Shown in pieces: positions 51,381 through 64,000 of a stretch of 64,000 bases of DNA. The stretch comes from Serilophus lunatus (taxonomy: Eukaryota > Chordata > Aves > Passeriformes > Eurylaimidae). Position 1 is the first letter of the stretch. Every line of letters starts with the position of its first letter. The stretch lies in contig VXBA01006142.1 in the NCBI GenBank assembly GCA_013399895.1, positions 1-64,000 on the forward strand, in the 5' to 3' direction. Under the pieces are notes generated by a model, which worked only from the letters and a program-made list of their open reading frames with translations, was not told the DNA's origin and did no database searches. The position numbers were made by a program, and so were the translations under genes.

Positions 51381-54300
51381 GCAAGGTTACTGGTTATGTG
51401 TTGGAAAAGTGTTTTGTTTGCACCAAAATGGCCAATGTATGTTCCAGGATCTGTCCCTCTAGTTTCTCTTCTGAACCATGGATGCTCTATGTACTCTGTG
51501 AAGTTAGTTCCTTTTTTACTCATTATTCTCAAGCAGATGACAAATTCCATTTCTTTTTGTTCATTCTCTTTCTGTGTTCTCTATTTTTATGGGAATTCCT
51601 TTGAATTCTGCTTGAATTACTATAATTGTACTAAACGCAGGATTAACTGATTTTAATTTATTTCCCACACTCCAAATGTAATTTCTTTCTTCCATGTACA
51701 ACTGCATTTTTCATTGTTACAATTCATGAGCAGTATATTGACAAATTACTCACATTATGGTTCTCATAATTGGAGAAATCAAACATTAAGAGTTCAGGTT
51801 GGGAGTAGTTGAAATGCTGGAGCTGAGGTCAAGGGTGTCTAAAGGCCATGACCAAAAGCTGTGTCCCATCTATTAATGAGTTCTTTCACATAAATTCCTC
51901 AGGTTTGTATATTATTTCAACTTTGTTTTCCAGGGAAACTTGTCTTCGTACATTTTATGGATTCAATCGGCAGATCAGGGAGGAAGCTTCCACTAGTTCC
52001 AGAGATTAAAAAGCTTAACAGACCTACTAATGAAATTGAAGCTGATTTTATATTTTAGATATTGAGAGTAGAAAGAATGACAAGTCACTCTGTCTGCACC
52101 ACCTTGGATGAAGGCAGTGGTATCGATATCTAACAAAAAACCTCTAGCTATACACTATTGGGGTGACCTGTGTATTCAAAGACTGATAGGGCAAAGGTCA
52201 CATGTTTGTTTTGTTTGCAGAGTTCATATCTACCTCTCAGAAAGAACAGACACTAAAGTTTTCTCAAATCTTTAAAGACCCTAAGTGTTCTACAGAGAAT
52301 GGGAAATTGTCTTTGAACAGAATTCAAAGGTAAATGTATTGGTATATTTGCTAAAGACTAAATGTGAATGTGTTATGTAAAAACCTCACATGGGAATATA
52401 CGTGTAACAGTATGAAAGCTGAGGAAGAATTATGGGTAGATTTAGTTCTTATATTTCTGTTCAAGTTTTCTTTCAGTACTCCAGGCAATATTTAGACTGT
52501 TTCATGACTTTTTTAGCATAGAAATTGCACTTTGGTCTGTGAAATATGGTCAGTACCTAATTTCAGGGTTTAAATTAGTGGACGTGACTTAATTTTTTTT
52601 AATGTTTCAGAAAAGACAGGCATGCTTTTTGCTCCAGCAAAGAGTTAACCCAAACTTTGAAAAGGGAGTTTAATAGAGCTATACAAAATATTACTTCGCC
52701 ATTCCACTCCAGTCAGTTATTTGTGCAGATGTGAATTAATGGACTGTTATAAAGGTAGTGTGATTTCTGTCTTTTCAGTTAAGAAATGAGGATGGCTGAA
52801 GTTTCATTTAGTGTGCTACCATGAAGTAAAATCAATGTACTAATAAAAAAATCTCTGTGTTTCTTTTATGGAAAAACTTCCTAAGAAATATTAGGAACTT
52901 TATGCCCTCTGAGAGGCAGAGCAGCCCTTGGTCTTCAAACATACCTGAATCTGTTAAAACTGCTTATATCAGTTGGAAATTCTGAGGTTACTAGAACTGA
53001 TGCCATACATCAACTCAGAAAAATCCAATTGTTTGCTTATAAGCATTTTCTAGTACATTCTGCTCTACTTGAGCTAATACAATAATATTTTGCAGAAGGA
53101 AATGTTTTGAACTACCACTAGTCATCTGTTTTTCTGACATATTTCTGAGGTTTGATCTCACTCTCGCTGTGTATCATGAGTTCATGAGCATTTTTTCCCG
53201 GATATGTGCCCCGAGTTTGAATATTTGACTAAAAATAATGAATGTTAATGTTTAATAAGATTGATGTGCCTCCCCAGTAAAGAAACCAATAATAACTTCT
53301 TTTAGGTATGCAAAAAGAGGATCATTCTCAGAGAGGAATCCTTTCTTCCCTGCACAAAATAACTGAGACCTGAAGTCTTTTGAGCCAAATGTATAAAAAG
53401 TTGTTACAATCAGAGCACATCTGTGGGAGTTAGGGCTCCCAAATTCTAATGCAAACACTCATTTAAGGTGAAGAATTTCTGACTCTCTCATCACTCCCAA
53501 AGCACTCTCGTGCTTCCAAAATAGTGTCTGAAGTATAGAGTAAGAGGCATAAATTTTATTTCCTGTACAGGTTTAGATGAAATTCAGAATTTTAACTGTT
53601 TTGTGTTTGCAAGCGTTTTAAAACTGAAAAGCATTCCATTAAAGCTAAATCTTTTTATAGCTTAAGTAGTTCGAGTACAACAACATAGATTTTCTCTTAT
53701 CACTTTAATTACCAAAGGCGATTGATAATTTCTCTTTCTCCTTTGGTTTGTGAGTGCTTTTGATTTACACTTCTTTACATTCCATTGTTTCCCTAAAAGT
53801 TAGCCTGCATGAGGTATAGAAACTGAAAACAGCCCACACAAAGAGCACACAAGCTATGATGATAATGTAACTGTCGCTGATATTTTTGGAAAGCTTGCTT
53901 TCCAAAAGTAAGGGCTTAATTTTTCCAAAGCCATCAGGAAGGGGATGAAGCTGCTGTAGTCTTGGTTGAGATGGTATGTCATTTTTCTCTTACACCTTTG
54001 TCCTTTTATTCTTTAGCGGAAGTGAACTTCGCATGTTTGCAGTGTGTGATCTCAGCTCTATGCTTTTCTGGAGGGCATCAAAGTCTTTAAATATTTGCAA
54101 GTTATGCAGATTGTGGAAATGGAACCGAACAGCATGTTTTGTTTTAGGTTCTGTGTTCTAAAGTTCTGATGTTCTAATGTTCTCAGTAACCCTAGAACAT
54201 TACTTTTTTTGTATGACTAAGATCACATCATACCTATGTATGTCAGTTTTGTTCATAGACTTTAAAATTTACTCAATTCAATTCAATTCAATTCAATTAA

Positions 54301-54479
54301 ACAATTTTCATCCTGGGCTTGACAAAGATGGATAATTCATAAAGTGAGGATTGTCAATGACTTTATCTTTATCTGCTCGATGGCAAGGATGTAAGAAGGG
54401 ATATGCAGGGTTGATGAAGATGCAGCAAAGAAACTCAGTGAAATCTTTGGATAGGCATTTAATGCTATCAAGTGTGAAT
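51381..54479. other. Noncoding stretch, no gene recognised
   Basis: About 3.1 kb. The first 150-200 bases may still belong to the CR1. The remainder is AT-rich, with a perfect 11-bp inverted repeat at 53884-53907 and a CAATT pentanucleotide array at 54274-54298. Confidence 0.5.
54274..54298. repeat. (CAATT)5 microsatellite
   Basis: Five perfect tandem copies of CAATT, preceded by ACT and followed by AAACAATT. Confidence 0.95.
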
Positions 54480-55840
54480 GACTCTCACACCTGATACATT
54501 TCTGTAACAGATTGTCTGAAAGATATAAATGAATTTGAAGTAAATGAACAGGAAATATTAGACTAGTCAGGCAGGTTAGGAAGGTCACCAGGTCCAGATG
54601 GCATAAACCTAAGAGTTCTGAATATGAAATTCCCGAACTTCTGGCTAAGAGATGTAAAATACACACTGAGCTAAAGGACTAGGACAGCTTTTGTATCTGC
54701 CATCTGTCAGAAGGGCTTTAGAGATGATCTTGGGAATGACAAATTAGTGAGCCTGAATTCCATTTCTGTTGAGATGGTGTATGAGTGAAAACAACCTGTT
54801 TGGAAGATGTGATGTGGCTTCTAGAGTTCAGGAATGTTTTCAGTAATAATAAGGAAAATGGAGGTAATACACTTTTTTTTTTTTAAATATCTTTGATCAG
54901 GTTCCACACCGAAGGCTTATTAAAGAAATCGTGTTGCCTTTGGATTGGGGGAAAGTTTTTTAAAGAAGAGGAATCAATAGACAAGCCTTAATAATGGCAA
55001 CATTTCAGAGTGGAAATTGATACTTGGACCACTTTTGGTCAGCATCTCTACTCCAGAGAGGCGAATGTGAAATCTGCAAGTCTGTGGATAATGACAAATT
55101 CTCTGTTCACAATCAATGTCATTTATCTTCAATGGCAAGAATCTCCAAATAAAACAGAGCAGGAAAAAAAAAGCAGCAGGTGAAGTTCAGTGTGAAGAAA
55201 TGCTTCTAGGAAAAAAATAACATAAATTGTGCTGACATGATGCTGAACTCAGAATTGACACTTAAAACTCAGAAGGGGATCTCTGACATTTCTCTGAAGA
55301 CAATGTCTTAGTGTCAAGTGGCAGAGAAAAAATTACTAAGTTGTTGAGCAAGTTTAGAAAAGTTAGTGAGAATATCCTTAGGAGTAGAGAGTGCCTGAAA
55401 TAAGAGAATGACAGGACAACACTCTGGAAATTCATGTGCCCTATCCTGAATATCATGTGCAGTTTGGCCTCCACATGTCATGAAGGGCATAACTGAGTCC
55501 AAAGAAATATGAAGAAAAACGAGTAAAATGTTCAGATGATGGAGCAGCTGCCTTGTACAGAGAACAAAAGTCTGGGACACTTCATCTGAAGAAGAAAAGG
55601 CCAAGGTAGGTTATGACCGAGGTTCATGAAATCATGTGGGCAGTGGATAAACAATATACAATGGTTGCTCACAAAATCCCAAAATTCTAGATCCATGAGA
55701 ACTTGAAACCTTATAATGATTTTGTTTGAAGGAGGTGAGTGTACTCCTTAACATAGTGAATTTCTTGAACCAAGATTGACCAGAGAGGATGGAGGAAGCC
55801 ACTACTAGCAAATTTGGAAAAGAGTTACTCATGGATAACA
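54480..55840 (+). mobile_element. Ancient CR1/L3-type LINE relic
   Basis: Blocks of an old CR1 reverse transcriptase can be followed in order on the plus strand. GGTCACCAGGTCCAGATGGC near 54583 gives the SPGPDGIHPRVL-type start. A segment near 54715-54775 corresponds to the DLGNDKLVSLNSISVEMV-like region. GATCAGGTTCCACACCGAAG near 54895 gives the AFDQVPHRRLIKEI-type block. A damaged counterpart of the active-site region lies near 55080-55100, and C-terminal blocks near 55535-55600 and 55735-55835 end in GGATAAC. Many frameshifts and deletions show it is far older than the CR1 at 49843-51380. The match is by remembered family pattern, and both ends are approximate. Confidence 0.7.
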
Positions 55841-58800
55841 CTCTCACAAAGGTGCCCTTTAGTTCTTTTAATACTGACCAGACATGTACCCTCTGTCAAT
55901 ACTAATGAAACCATCCTGAACACTGAGAACATGTATGTGAGGAACGGACTTCAGAAGATGACCCAGTTTATGTGCTACCCTTGTGTCCTTATTGTTACTG
56001 GAGGCAGCGTACTGGGCTGAATTAGCACTAACCTGCCCCTCAGGGGTATTTCTTACTTATTATTTTCCCTCATTCAGCCAAAGAGTTTTGTATGTGGTTT
56101 CTTTTCATGAATGCTTAATCTGTTTTTTAAACAACATTGACTTTTTCATGGTCTTACAGATGAGGACTGCCTCTAACTGCAGCATACAGGTTGTCTCAGC
56201 CACTGTGAAAGAGTTACTATTAGATAATGACTTCTATGCAGAGATCCAAAATAGTGTATAATTTCTGCTTAATCTGGTAAATCAAGAAGTATATTTTAAG
56301 TCCTGAAAATGTTAGGCAATGCTAAGAATTGAATATATACAAACGGCAAAAACATGACTGAAAGGAGAAGGAAGTTTGTTTTCCCAGCCACTGAAACAAG
56401 TAATAGATACAAAATAATGCTGCAATCATGTATAGAAAATTAAAGAGAAGTTAAAAAGTCAATAGGTTTCTGGGTGTACAGGGATAAATATCATAGACAA
56501 ATAGACGTGAAATAACTGAGGTCCAGTGTCTCATTTTGTCACTTACTCAACTGGCAAGTTACATTGCCCCAGGCCTCTGGAAGGAATAGCCTTCTATTAC
56601 GTGCCGTGGGTTGCGTATTACAAAATGGGTTAGTGTTTTTTTCCAGGATAAGGAACATATATATAATTGAGTTAGAGAACTAATACAAGGGCACAGCAAA
56701 CTGTTATTTGAAATAACTTCTTATTTCAAAGAGATTATGTTGGAAAATAATGAACACATCACAAATAAAAGGAGCATGTTGGAATTTCTTCTATGCTAAG
56801 CATAGTAATTGCTCCTTTTCAGAGAGTGTAAGAATTAAGCACCACATTTTTCGATATCTATGCACAGGAAGCCTGTGATGTATAGGGGAAATATTTAAAT
56901 CATTAAATCGTGTACAAATCTTCCAACTAAACATTGCCACAAACAGTAAAATTCTGAACCATTCAAGAGTTGTATAGCACAGTTTCCAATAGGTCTTGTT
57001 TGGAGAAATACTGGTAAAGGTCTTCCATTCAGAAATAGTCTTGCAGGTCATTTGGGTTATTTAGGTGTGAATGTGATCATGCAGTTTATGAAAGACACTT
57101 GCATTATTCTAGTAAAACCTTTAAGAACTACTTTTTACAATGAGGATTTCTAAATTACTCAGTGGCTATGGTTAATGTCAACTGAGTAGCATGTAGCATG
57201 TGAAAGGGTTAAAAATAGCGAAATATTCTTATTTATTGTGTAATTATATGTGTGGCTTTAATTTTCCTGAGAAAATAATTTTTATTTAGGACACTTACAT
57301 AGTGCAATGAAATCAATGGGTCTTATTTCTGTTCTTGAAGATGAACAAATGTTTCTGTGCTATTTGGATAAGAAATAAAATTAGGAACATGTTAAAATAC
57401 TGTCCTGTATTTACCTAAGGGAACACTGAAAAACACTGAAATCTATTATATGTTTATTTAAAATTGATAGAAAATAATACTCAGAGAAGAATAAAATATG
57501 TACTAGTAATTAGGCTTATAGAGATAAAACACTCACTATATTAATAGCAATATGAAGGTGAATTTACTTTGTTATCTCACTCCCTTGAATAATCGGTAAT
57601 ATTAAACTACATTGTGACTGAATGGGTTGCTAAATTTAAATCAGGTACCTGATTTTTCAACTGACATTCACTGAAGCATAGATTTATCTTTCTAATCAAT
57701 ATGGTTTGCATACTTACACAGCAAATCTCAGAAGTCATGTCAGATCAATTATTGTGTGCAAAAAACATTATTTAAATTATTCTGAATATTAAACAAATTA
57801 GAGAAAATTTTCCGTTGGATTAGAGAAGAAATTTGTTGAATAAATTATATTTTCTGAATTATTTCCTCTTCTCTAATAAGCAAACTAGATTAAATTGAGA
57901 ACCCAGTATAAAAGAGCCACTGGCATATCTATTACCTCTTCATCCTTTTATCCTCTTGCAATTCTCTTGGGGAAGCGTACATGTATATGCTGCATGAAAT
58001 GTTATTAACTGACATTAAGTCTCTCATCCCCTTAGGCTGTGTCTTTTTTTCTGCTACTGTACTGACCATTAAGCAGCTCTTGTGGATATGATCTGGAAAT
58101 TGTTGTATTTGTACCTTCTTGAGCACATATCTTAAACTGCTCATTAGGTTTTGATATTTCATGACTTTGTAAGCCTCATATAAGTTATAATATCAATTAT
58201 GTTTTAGTGTAATGAGATGAAAATGACAGGCTGTTGGTTCTTTCCTCTAAATGTGTGCCAGTGTCTTTAAAAATATTATATGTCATTTCTTGAGTATCTG
58301 TCTTTCACTTTTATTTCTATTGTAAATATGTATGATTAAGGAAAAAGTAAAAACTGCCTACCCAGAGCCTTGAAGGAAGCCACATAGAGTATTTTCCATC
58401 TGGCTGACTTGTGTTGGTGTAAAGGCTGTGTTTGGTGGCTTGAGCTTTAAGTAGGAAAATTAGGAGCACAATTCATGTTCATGTCCATGCCCACTTCCGA
58501 ATAATGTTGCTAGAGTGATTATTTGAGTTAGTGCAAATTGTTTGCTGAAACATAGCATGGTGAAAAGGGAATTAACTCTATTGCACAGATTTCCCAGTTG
58601 TCTTCTCCACCAATTATACTGAAAATATTTTGCTTGCTTGTACCCTGTTCCTGTATAACAGAGAAAAAACCAGAGTTTATCTTATTCGCTTTCCTGTTTA
58701 GCTTAAATGTCTCCAGCCAAAAACATCCATCCATCCATATTTATTATTCACTCATACTAAAACACTGCTTTTTTTTCTTGTTTTTGAGCCTAATGGTTCA

Positions 58801-59254
58801 AAACTTCATCTCCCCATGGGAAAAACAAAGGATGATACCAGTACAAGAATTCTCATTTTACACTATACCTGAACTGTCTCTCTATTTTTATATTTTATGG
58901 TCCTGCAGTTGTTTCTTCAGTCACACTGACTGCATTAAATTATGTAGAAGCACAGTCTTGTGGCACCTCTGAACTAACCTGCAAGAGAATGCAAAATCTC
59001 TTTTTCACTTTCACCCTGGCTCAAAATTAAATTCCAAAAAATATATGCAAATAGTATCACCAGTCTAAATTTAATGAACGGAATCAAGGAAAGGCAAGGG
59101 TAAAGTCATCAGTTTTATCCTGAAGAATTAGCACTAGTATTAGTATGAATTTACATTACTAAATAGTCTTTGAATGACATGATAACTGAGTGCAATTCAA
59201 GTTTGTTAATATTCCTAAACAATAGCGGACGATGAACTCTCTGCCTAAGGTGTA
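55841..59254. other. Noncoding stretch, no gene recognised
   Basis: About 3.4 kb of very AT-rich sequence (particularly 57100-58000) with no supported gene or identified repeat. The first bases may hold further tail of the old LINE. A short CATC run lies near 58725-58738. Confidence 0.5.
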
Positions 59255-59452
59255 GGGCTGAAGCAAGAAACATTGAATTCCCAGTCACAGAGTTGCAGGT
59301 TGACCTTGACAATTCACAGAACATATCTGTGCCTCAGCATGAGATGGGGCATATTAAAACATTTCCTAACTTGCAGAGGTGTTCAATTAATCAAAGTCTT
59401 TCAATATCTTTGCACAGAAGAGTCTAGATAAGAACAAAGTATTATTATTACT
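59255..59452 (+). mobile_element. MIR-type CORE-SINE, ancient
   Basis: In correct order and spacing the plus strand shows the familiar MIR landmarks. These are GAATTCCCAGTCACAGAGTTG (box before the core) near 59275, TGACCTTGAC near 59301, CTGTGCCTCAG at 59328-59338 followed by GAGATGGGGC, and AGAGGTGTTCAATTAATCAA near 59375. The end is ACAAAGTATTATTATTAC at 59434-59451, which matches the tail of amniote MIR/CORE-SINE elements. The tRNA-derived head is not clearly preserved. Such elements stopped moving long ago, so survival of a readable copy in a bird is notable but not unusual. Confidence 0.75.
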
Positions 59453-60292
59453 AAAGCAGACCTCTCTTGAGCACTTAATTTTTCATTTTATAAAAACTTT
59501 TTTACCTTATATGCACGGTCAGCATTCAGAGCCATAGATGCATCAGATCTAGTTTGTGTGGAGCTTGTCAAGATACAGCTGTTTTTAGCACTATATCCCT
59601 ATTAGGTTATGACACAATACATCATAACAGCTCCATCAGAACCATTAAGTTGTAAGCTGTCAATGCTTAATGAGATTACTATGCATTATATCTGGTGGTG
59701 CTCTGATAATATTCAACTAGGTATGCTATTGTAGAGTCTACAATATTGATTGAGTCCTGAATATAGATGTTGCAATGTCTTTCTAATGGATGCAGCAGTA
59801 TTATTTAGAAGTAGAACTAGAATATATTGTCTAGTATGTGTGAAGAGGAATTTGTTTGATAAAATAAAAAAAATTTAACATTTTTCTATTTCACAAAAAC
59901 CTAAAACTGCAAAGATGTCCTTCACAGCTTCTTTTATGTACTAAAGATCTGCAAGTGTTTCTGTTTATAAATGAAGACGTTTTTGTTTGAGGAAAGGACA
60001 AAACTCGCCAATCTCTCTTTAAATAATAGCCAAAAATATTAAAATAGAAATAATCCAATAAATGCCTTGGATATCATGAACTATAAGAAGTTTACATTCA
60101 GAATAGCTACTAATGTGCTTTTTGCCTCTTCAAAACGTTCAGTTTTCAGACCCCCAAAAATACACTACTTTTCTTGTAATGTTAATCAGAGTGTAATTGA
60201 AATAGGGAAGAAACATTCAAATAGTATTTAAAAGTGCATCGGAAACCTTCCACTGATAGTCTAACAATCTAAGAAAAGTACTATCAGGAAAA
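59453..60292. other. Noncoding spacer
   Basis: AT-rich sequence between the MIR copy and a CR1 fragment; I see no gene or repeat in it. Confidence 0.55.
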
Positions 60293-60580
60293 ATCATGGA
60301 ATAATGGAATCATAGAATGTTCTAAGTTAGAAGAGACTTTAAAGATTGCCTAGTTTAACTCTCTCTGCTATGGATGGAGACATCTTTCACTAGGCCAAGT
60401 TGCTCAGTCATCCATCCAACCTGTCCTTAAACATTTCTAGGGATGAGACATCCACAACTTCTCTGGCCATCCTGTTCCAGTGTCTCATCACCCTCACAGT
60501 AAAGAATTTTTTTCTAATATCTAATCTAAACCTGCCCTCTTACAGTTTGAAACCATTCCCTATGTCCTGTCTCTACGTCT
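60293..60580 (-). mobile_element. CR1 LINE 3' end, 5'-truncated
   Basis: The left end, CATGGAATAATGGAATCATAG, is the reverse complement of the CR1 terminal repeat tail. It is followed by the standard 3' region (AATGTTCTAAGTTAGAAGAG, then AACCTGTCCTTAAACATTTC, ATCCTGTTCCAGTGTCTCAT, and CTAATCTAAACCTGCCCTCT). On the minus strand these encode the usual RFRLDI and HWNRLP-like tail. About 290 bases remain; the 5' truncation is near 60580. It is the same class of insertion as the one at 18665-18870, in opposite orientation. Confidence 0.9.
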
Positions 60581-63500
60581 CTAATCAATGGAACTTTCTG
60601 ATTCAGAGAAAGATGCTATATTAGTAGGATTTTTCTTCTCTCTCTGCACAGCATTGGACCATCAACCAACCAGTATTGAGTTTATCCTTCTTACTTCTTA
60701 CTTCTTACTGGGAGAACTGGAGTTTGCCTTGACTGGGTCACAATAATGTCTGTAGAAGAACAGGGAGGAAAAATAAGCTTTGCTGATACTTTATCACCAG
60801 AAATCTGCAATTCTATATATGAAACTCTTGATCACAGTATCTCATTATTCCTGAAATAATGTGCTGGAAGGGATCAAGGTGCCAAAGCAACAGTAGTAGA
60901 TATACCTATGGAGTTTGCATGAGAACCTGTATGTGCACATGTGCACGTTTGTACCGGATGAGGTTATGGTAAGCCTTGAGTAAAGACAGAAGTGGAGGTG
61001 AAGTACAAACTCTAACTGCTTAAATTATTTTCAAGTCTTCCTGGAGAATACTAATGAGTGGCTTCAAAGGAACTTTGACATAGCACTTGATCAGCAAGAG
61101 TGCACCTTCAGGAGGTGTGTAGCCTCCTAAATGTGGAAGTTATAGCCTCTCACAATCACTCGTCTTGTGAAAGTGTGAGCTATTTGATTTTTCTGAGTCT
61201 GCAGCGGGGGTGCTAAGCAGGCAGACCTACAGTCAGAAAAGCTTAATAAAATGTCTAGAATTATATATTCCAAAAAGTACAGATTGAGTAAGGAGAGAAA
61301 ATAGTGCAGTCATTTTTCATAATGATAAAAAGTCTTGTTCAAAGACTTTCTCATTAAAAATTAAATAACTTTTGGTGCAGCAATAGAAGGTAAATAGGGA
61401 ATACATTCAGGGACCTGACACTGATGCTGAATAACAACCAGAAAAACATGCTGCGGTCCTTGAAGGAGACATAGAGCACAACTAAACAAGGAAAAATACA
61501 GAAAAGAAAAGGTAAAATTAAAAAAAAAGCAAGTCAAGTGAGGAGAAATGTCAATGATCTGACAAGCAGCATGAGTATAGCCTTCTTCTGTTATTAGGGC
61601 AAACAGGAAGATGTAAGAAATTCAAATGCTTTGTGAGTGTAGGCTGACATGGAGAATCAATGTGCTGAAGGGAAGACTTGCTTATATGTAGAAAGAATTT
61701 GCTCATTTGAAAGAGGAGCTAGCAACATTATATGGAAATAACCTACAGTGCTCTATCTCAGCATTTTTGTCCTTGGCTAGAATAGTTCACACAGAGGAGA
61801 AAGTGAGATATGTCAAAGACATGAATTAAATCTTCTACTCTGATAATAAAGGAGCTTTTACTGTTATGAAGAGACATACAAAATGCTGGTAATTATCTAG
61901 AACAGGTAGTGAAGAGCAAAGTTCTGACAACTAACTTATTTCAAGTGTAAACATGTAATTTCTCTCATGTGGAATTCTCAAAAACATGTCATGGGGTTTT
62001 TGGAAACAGTCTCCAGTCTTTCATGATAAGATGTTCAGAACTCAAAAATCTTCTGGAAATGTTAAAATAGACATTGAAGGGTGCTGTTCTTATTTGCAGT
62101 GTCAGTTACAGAATAACTGTGCAGGAAAACAAAAAAAAAAACCAAGTTGATTCAAAGACCATGCTTTCAAAAGCAGCATTTGCTGAGGCAGCAGGAAACA
62201 AATTCTTCCAGAAATTAAATGCTTCTTTGCCCTCACTACAGGTTTGTTTTGTTTTTTTTTTTCTTGGAAGGCTATTTTTGAACCAGGGTTCCCAAATGGT
62301 TAAAAATTTTCTTCTGATTTCCATCCAAAATTTATTCGTAATCAGTTTGTATTAATTTGTCCTTGTGCCAGCACTGTCCTTTTGTTTCAAAAGTACATCT
62401 ATATTGTGTAGCTATTTGTAGATTAAATTATTAATATTACAAAAGATATCAATTTTTAAGAGAAATCACTAGCTGAGATATGAAGATAAAATGCATCATT
62501 GCAACAGCTGTTTGATCATAAAGTTCTAGCCTAAGAAGGGAAAATAACATGTAGTACCTTTTTATTACTTTTCAGGATATTCAGTAATGAAATACAGTTA
62601 CAATAAATTTCAGTAAAATAGGGCTTGATTTGAGCAAAAAACAGACTAGGTGGAGTTGCTGATTTTTTATTAAATGCAGAGTATATTCTTCAACCTTGGT
62701 ACAAGAGATATGATGGATTCTTTTTTGGACTTGACTTTTGTTTGGTGACAATTGGTAGTAATATGGCAATTAATTTGTCACTGTATAAAAAACAGCTGAT
62801 TTTGAAGTGCATTTGGAGAAATGGATATTTGAGGGAGGGAAATTGAAAGGGTCTGGCTGAAGGAATAATGTCCAGGTCTATGCAAACATACTGTACAGAT
62901 TACATTGCTAGGTTTTAAGCCCTTTTGAGAAATGAAGGTGCCTCTGAGTATTAACAGTCCTTGATATATTAGTAGATAAATACCCAACACTAATAATGGT
63001 TTCTCTTTTTTTTCTATTTTCCTATATGAAAGAAGAATGCAGAGTAAACTGCTATCTGTTAGAACCTCTAGGAAATATTGCAGAGATTCCTCTGCAGCTC
63101 CTTCCCTTCTGTGGAGGACAGATTGAAGCAGTGTGAAGAGGAACATCAGAAATCACATTTCCTGGCTGAGTAAATTTTCAAGTTTACCTTTCTATTCTCA
63201 TAATTAATTACCTGCATCTCATCCAGCAGCATCTACCCACAACTGTCCACCTCATTCCTTACACTGTATATCCTCAACCTGTTGGTCTGTATAAGCTCTG
63301 CCAATGCTGAGCTGCTGACTTCTTTCTCTCTATCCCTCTGTTTTTTTTTCCTGTGTATTTGGCAGCACAAGGTCCTCCTTTATTAGCCTTTTCCACCTGA
63401 ATAATTGTCCACCACAATAGTCCAGTACAGTGCATGACCTGAAGCAGTGCAAGTAAGTTGGCTTGTTATTTGCACTGCTTTTCTACATGATGTCCCTGCC

Positions 63501-64000
63501 TTTCCTCAGCAGACACAAGGTGCCAGAAATGAGGAGTGTGTGTTTGCCTGCCTTCTCACCCTGTAGCTCTGAGGGACAAGTAGGGTGAACATGAGAGCAT
63601 AGTGGTTTGTGCCCATGCGAGCAAGTCTCCCACAAATACTGAGAGTGGTAAATGGTGGGTGCTACTGCTTGTACTTTAGCAGATCATAAAATGAAAAGGA
63701 CATAGTAGCCCAAAGGACAAATTGAACTCAAAGGTACTTGTAGTTGCTCAGAAGCTTGTACTATAAAAAAAAAAATCAGAAGTAAGGAGTTCACTGAAGT
63801 CCTGGCTTTCATGCATTTGTGTTTGGCGTTGTTACTTTGATCTCCTGACCTCATTTTGTGTTTCTGTACTCTTTGCCATCTTTGGCAATGTTTAATTTAC
63901 TAGATTAAACTTAGTCTTGTGTTATGGAGGTACAGTACTATGCTAATTGGATTTTCCCTCTAGAGTTCACCTGATCTTTATTGACAATTGCTCAACATCT
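60581..64000. other. Noncoding stretch to window end, no gene recognised
   Basis: About 3.4 kb. Three copies of CTTCTTA lie at 60687-60707. Homopolymer runs are at about 62130-62140 (A), 62251-62261 (T) and 63766-63775 (A). Open frames at 62074-62355 and 62778-63146 have no domain or splice context that supports a gene. Confidence 0.55.
60687..60707. repeat. (CTTCTTA)3 tandem repeat
   Basis: Three perfect 7-bp copies, 60687-60693, 60694-60700 and 60701-60707. Confidence 0.95.

Noticed and set aside
53984..54161. Candidate exon after a strong pyrimidine tract and TTTAG
   Set aside because: The frame is open, but the translation resembles nothing known and no convincing donor follows.
1..64000. 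CRISPR array, bacterial operon, ribosomal RNA or prophage content
   Set aside because: No direct-repeat/spacer periodicity, no long dense coding and no rRNA motifs; composition and repeats are those of a bird nuclear genome.

Overview
This window looks like about 64 kb of gene-poor, AT-rich nuclear DNA from a bird, most probably a passerine (perching bird). I find no protein-coding exon I would defend. The bird assignment rests on the repeats. There are several CR1 LINE copies, including a well-preserved one with readable reverse-transcriptase motifs. There are three solo endogenous-retrovirus LTRs of avian type. Most tellingly, there is a tRNA-Ile(AAT)-headed SINE with a CR1-like tail, an architecture known from passerines as TguSINE1. 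The sequence is draft quality, with one isolated N and two short runs of Ns.

Layout: 1-738 is an internally deleted RTE-like non-LTR retrotransposon whose reverse-transcriptase core is missing; it also carries a 49-bp tandem duplication around a single N. 1125-2285 is a solo LTR on the minus strand with a perfect 5-bp target-site duplication. A long stretch without recognisable genes follows, with a short CR1 3' end at 18665-18870. 29880-30657 is a second solo LTR with a perfect 5-bp target-site duplication and a strikingly GC/CpG-rich core. 41253-42347 is a third LTR, closely related to the first but in opposite orientation, so the two form a roughly 1.1-kb inverted repeat about 40 kb apart. 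46471-46604 is the tRNA-Ile SINE. 49843-about 51380 is a relatively young CR1 on the minus strand with an internal deletion. 54480-55840 is a much older CR1/L3-type relic on the plus strand. 59255-59452 is an ancient MIR-type CORE-SINE, and 60293-60580 is another short CR1 3' end.

Nothing here works together as an operon or pathway. The window is best read as an intergenic or large-intron region that has collected retroelements over very different ages: amniote-wide MIR and old CR1, then younger CR1, the passerine SINE and ERV LTRs. The remaining sequence is unique noncoding DNA with short tandem duplications and microsatellites. Conserved noncoding elements, enhancers or small RNAs may be present but cannot be told from single-sequence inspection. 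I did not find a convincing new biological system. The most useful leads are the RT-less RTE derivative, the CpG-rich solo LTR and the inverted LTR pair.
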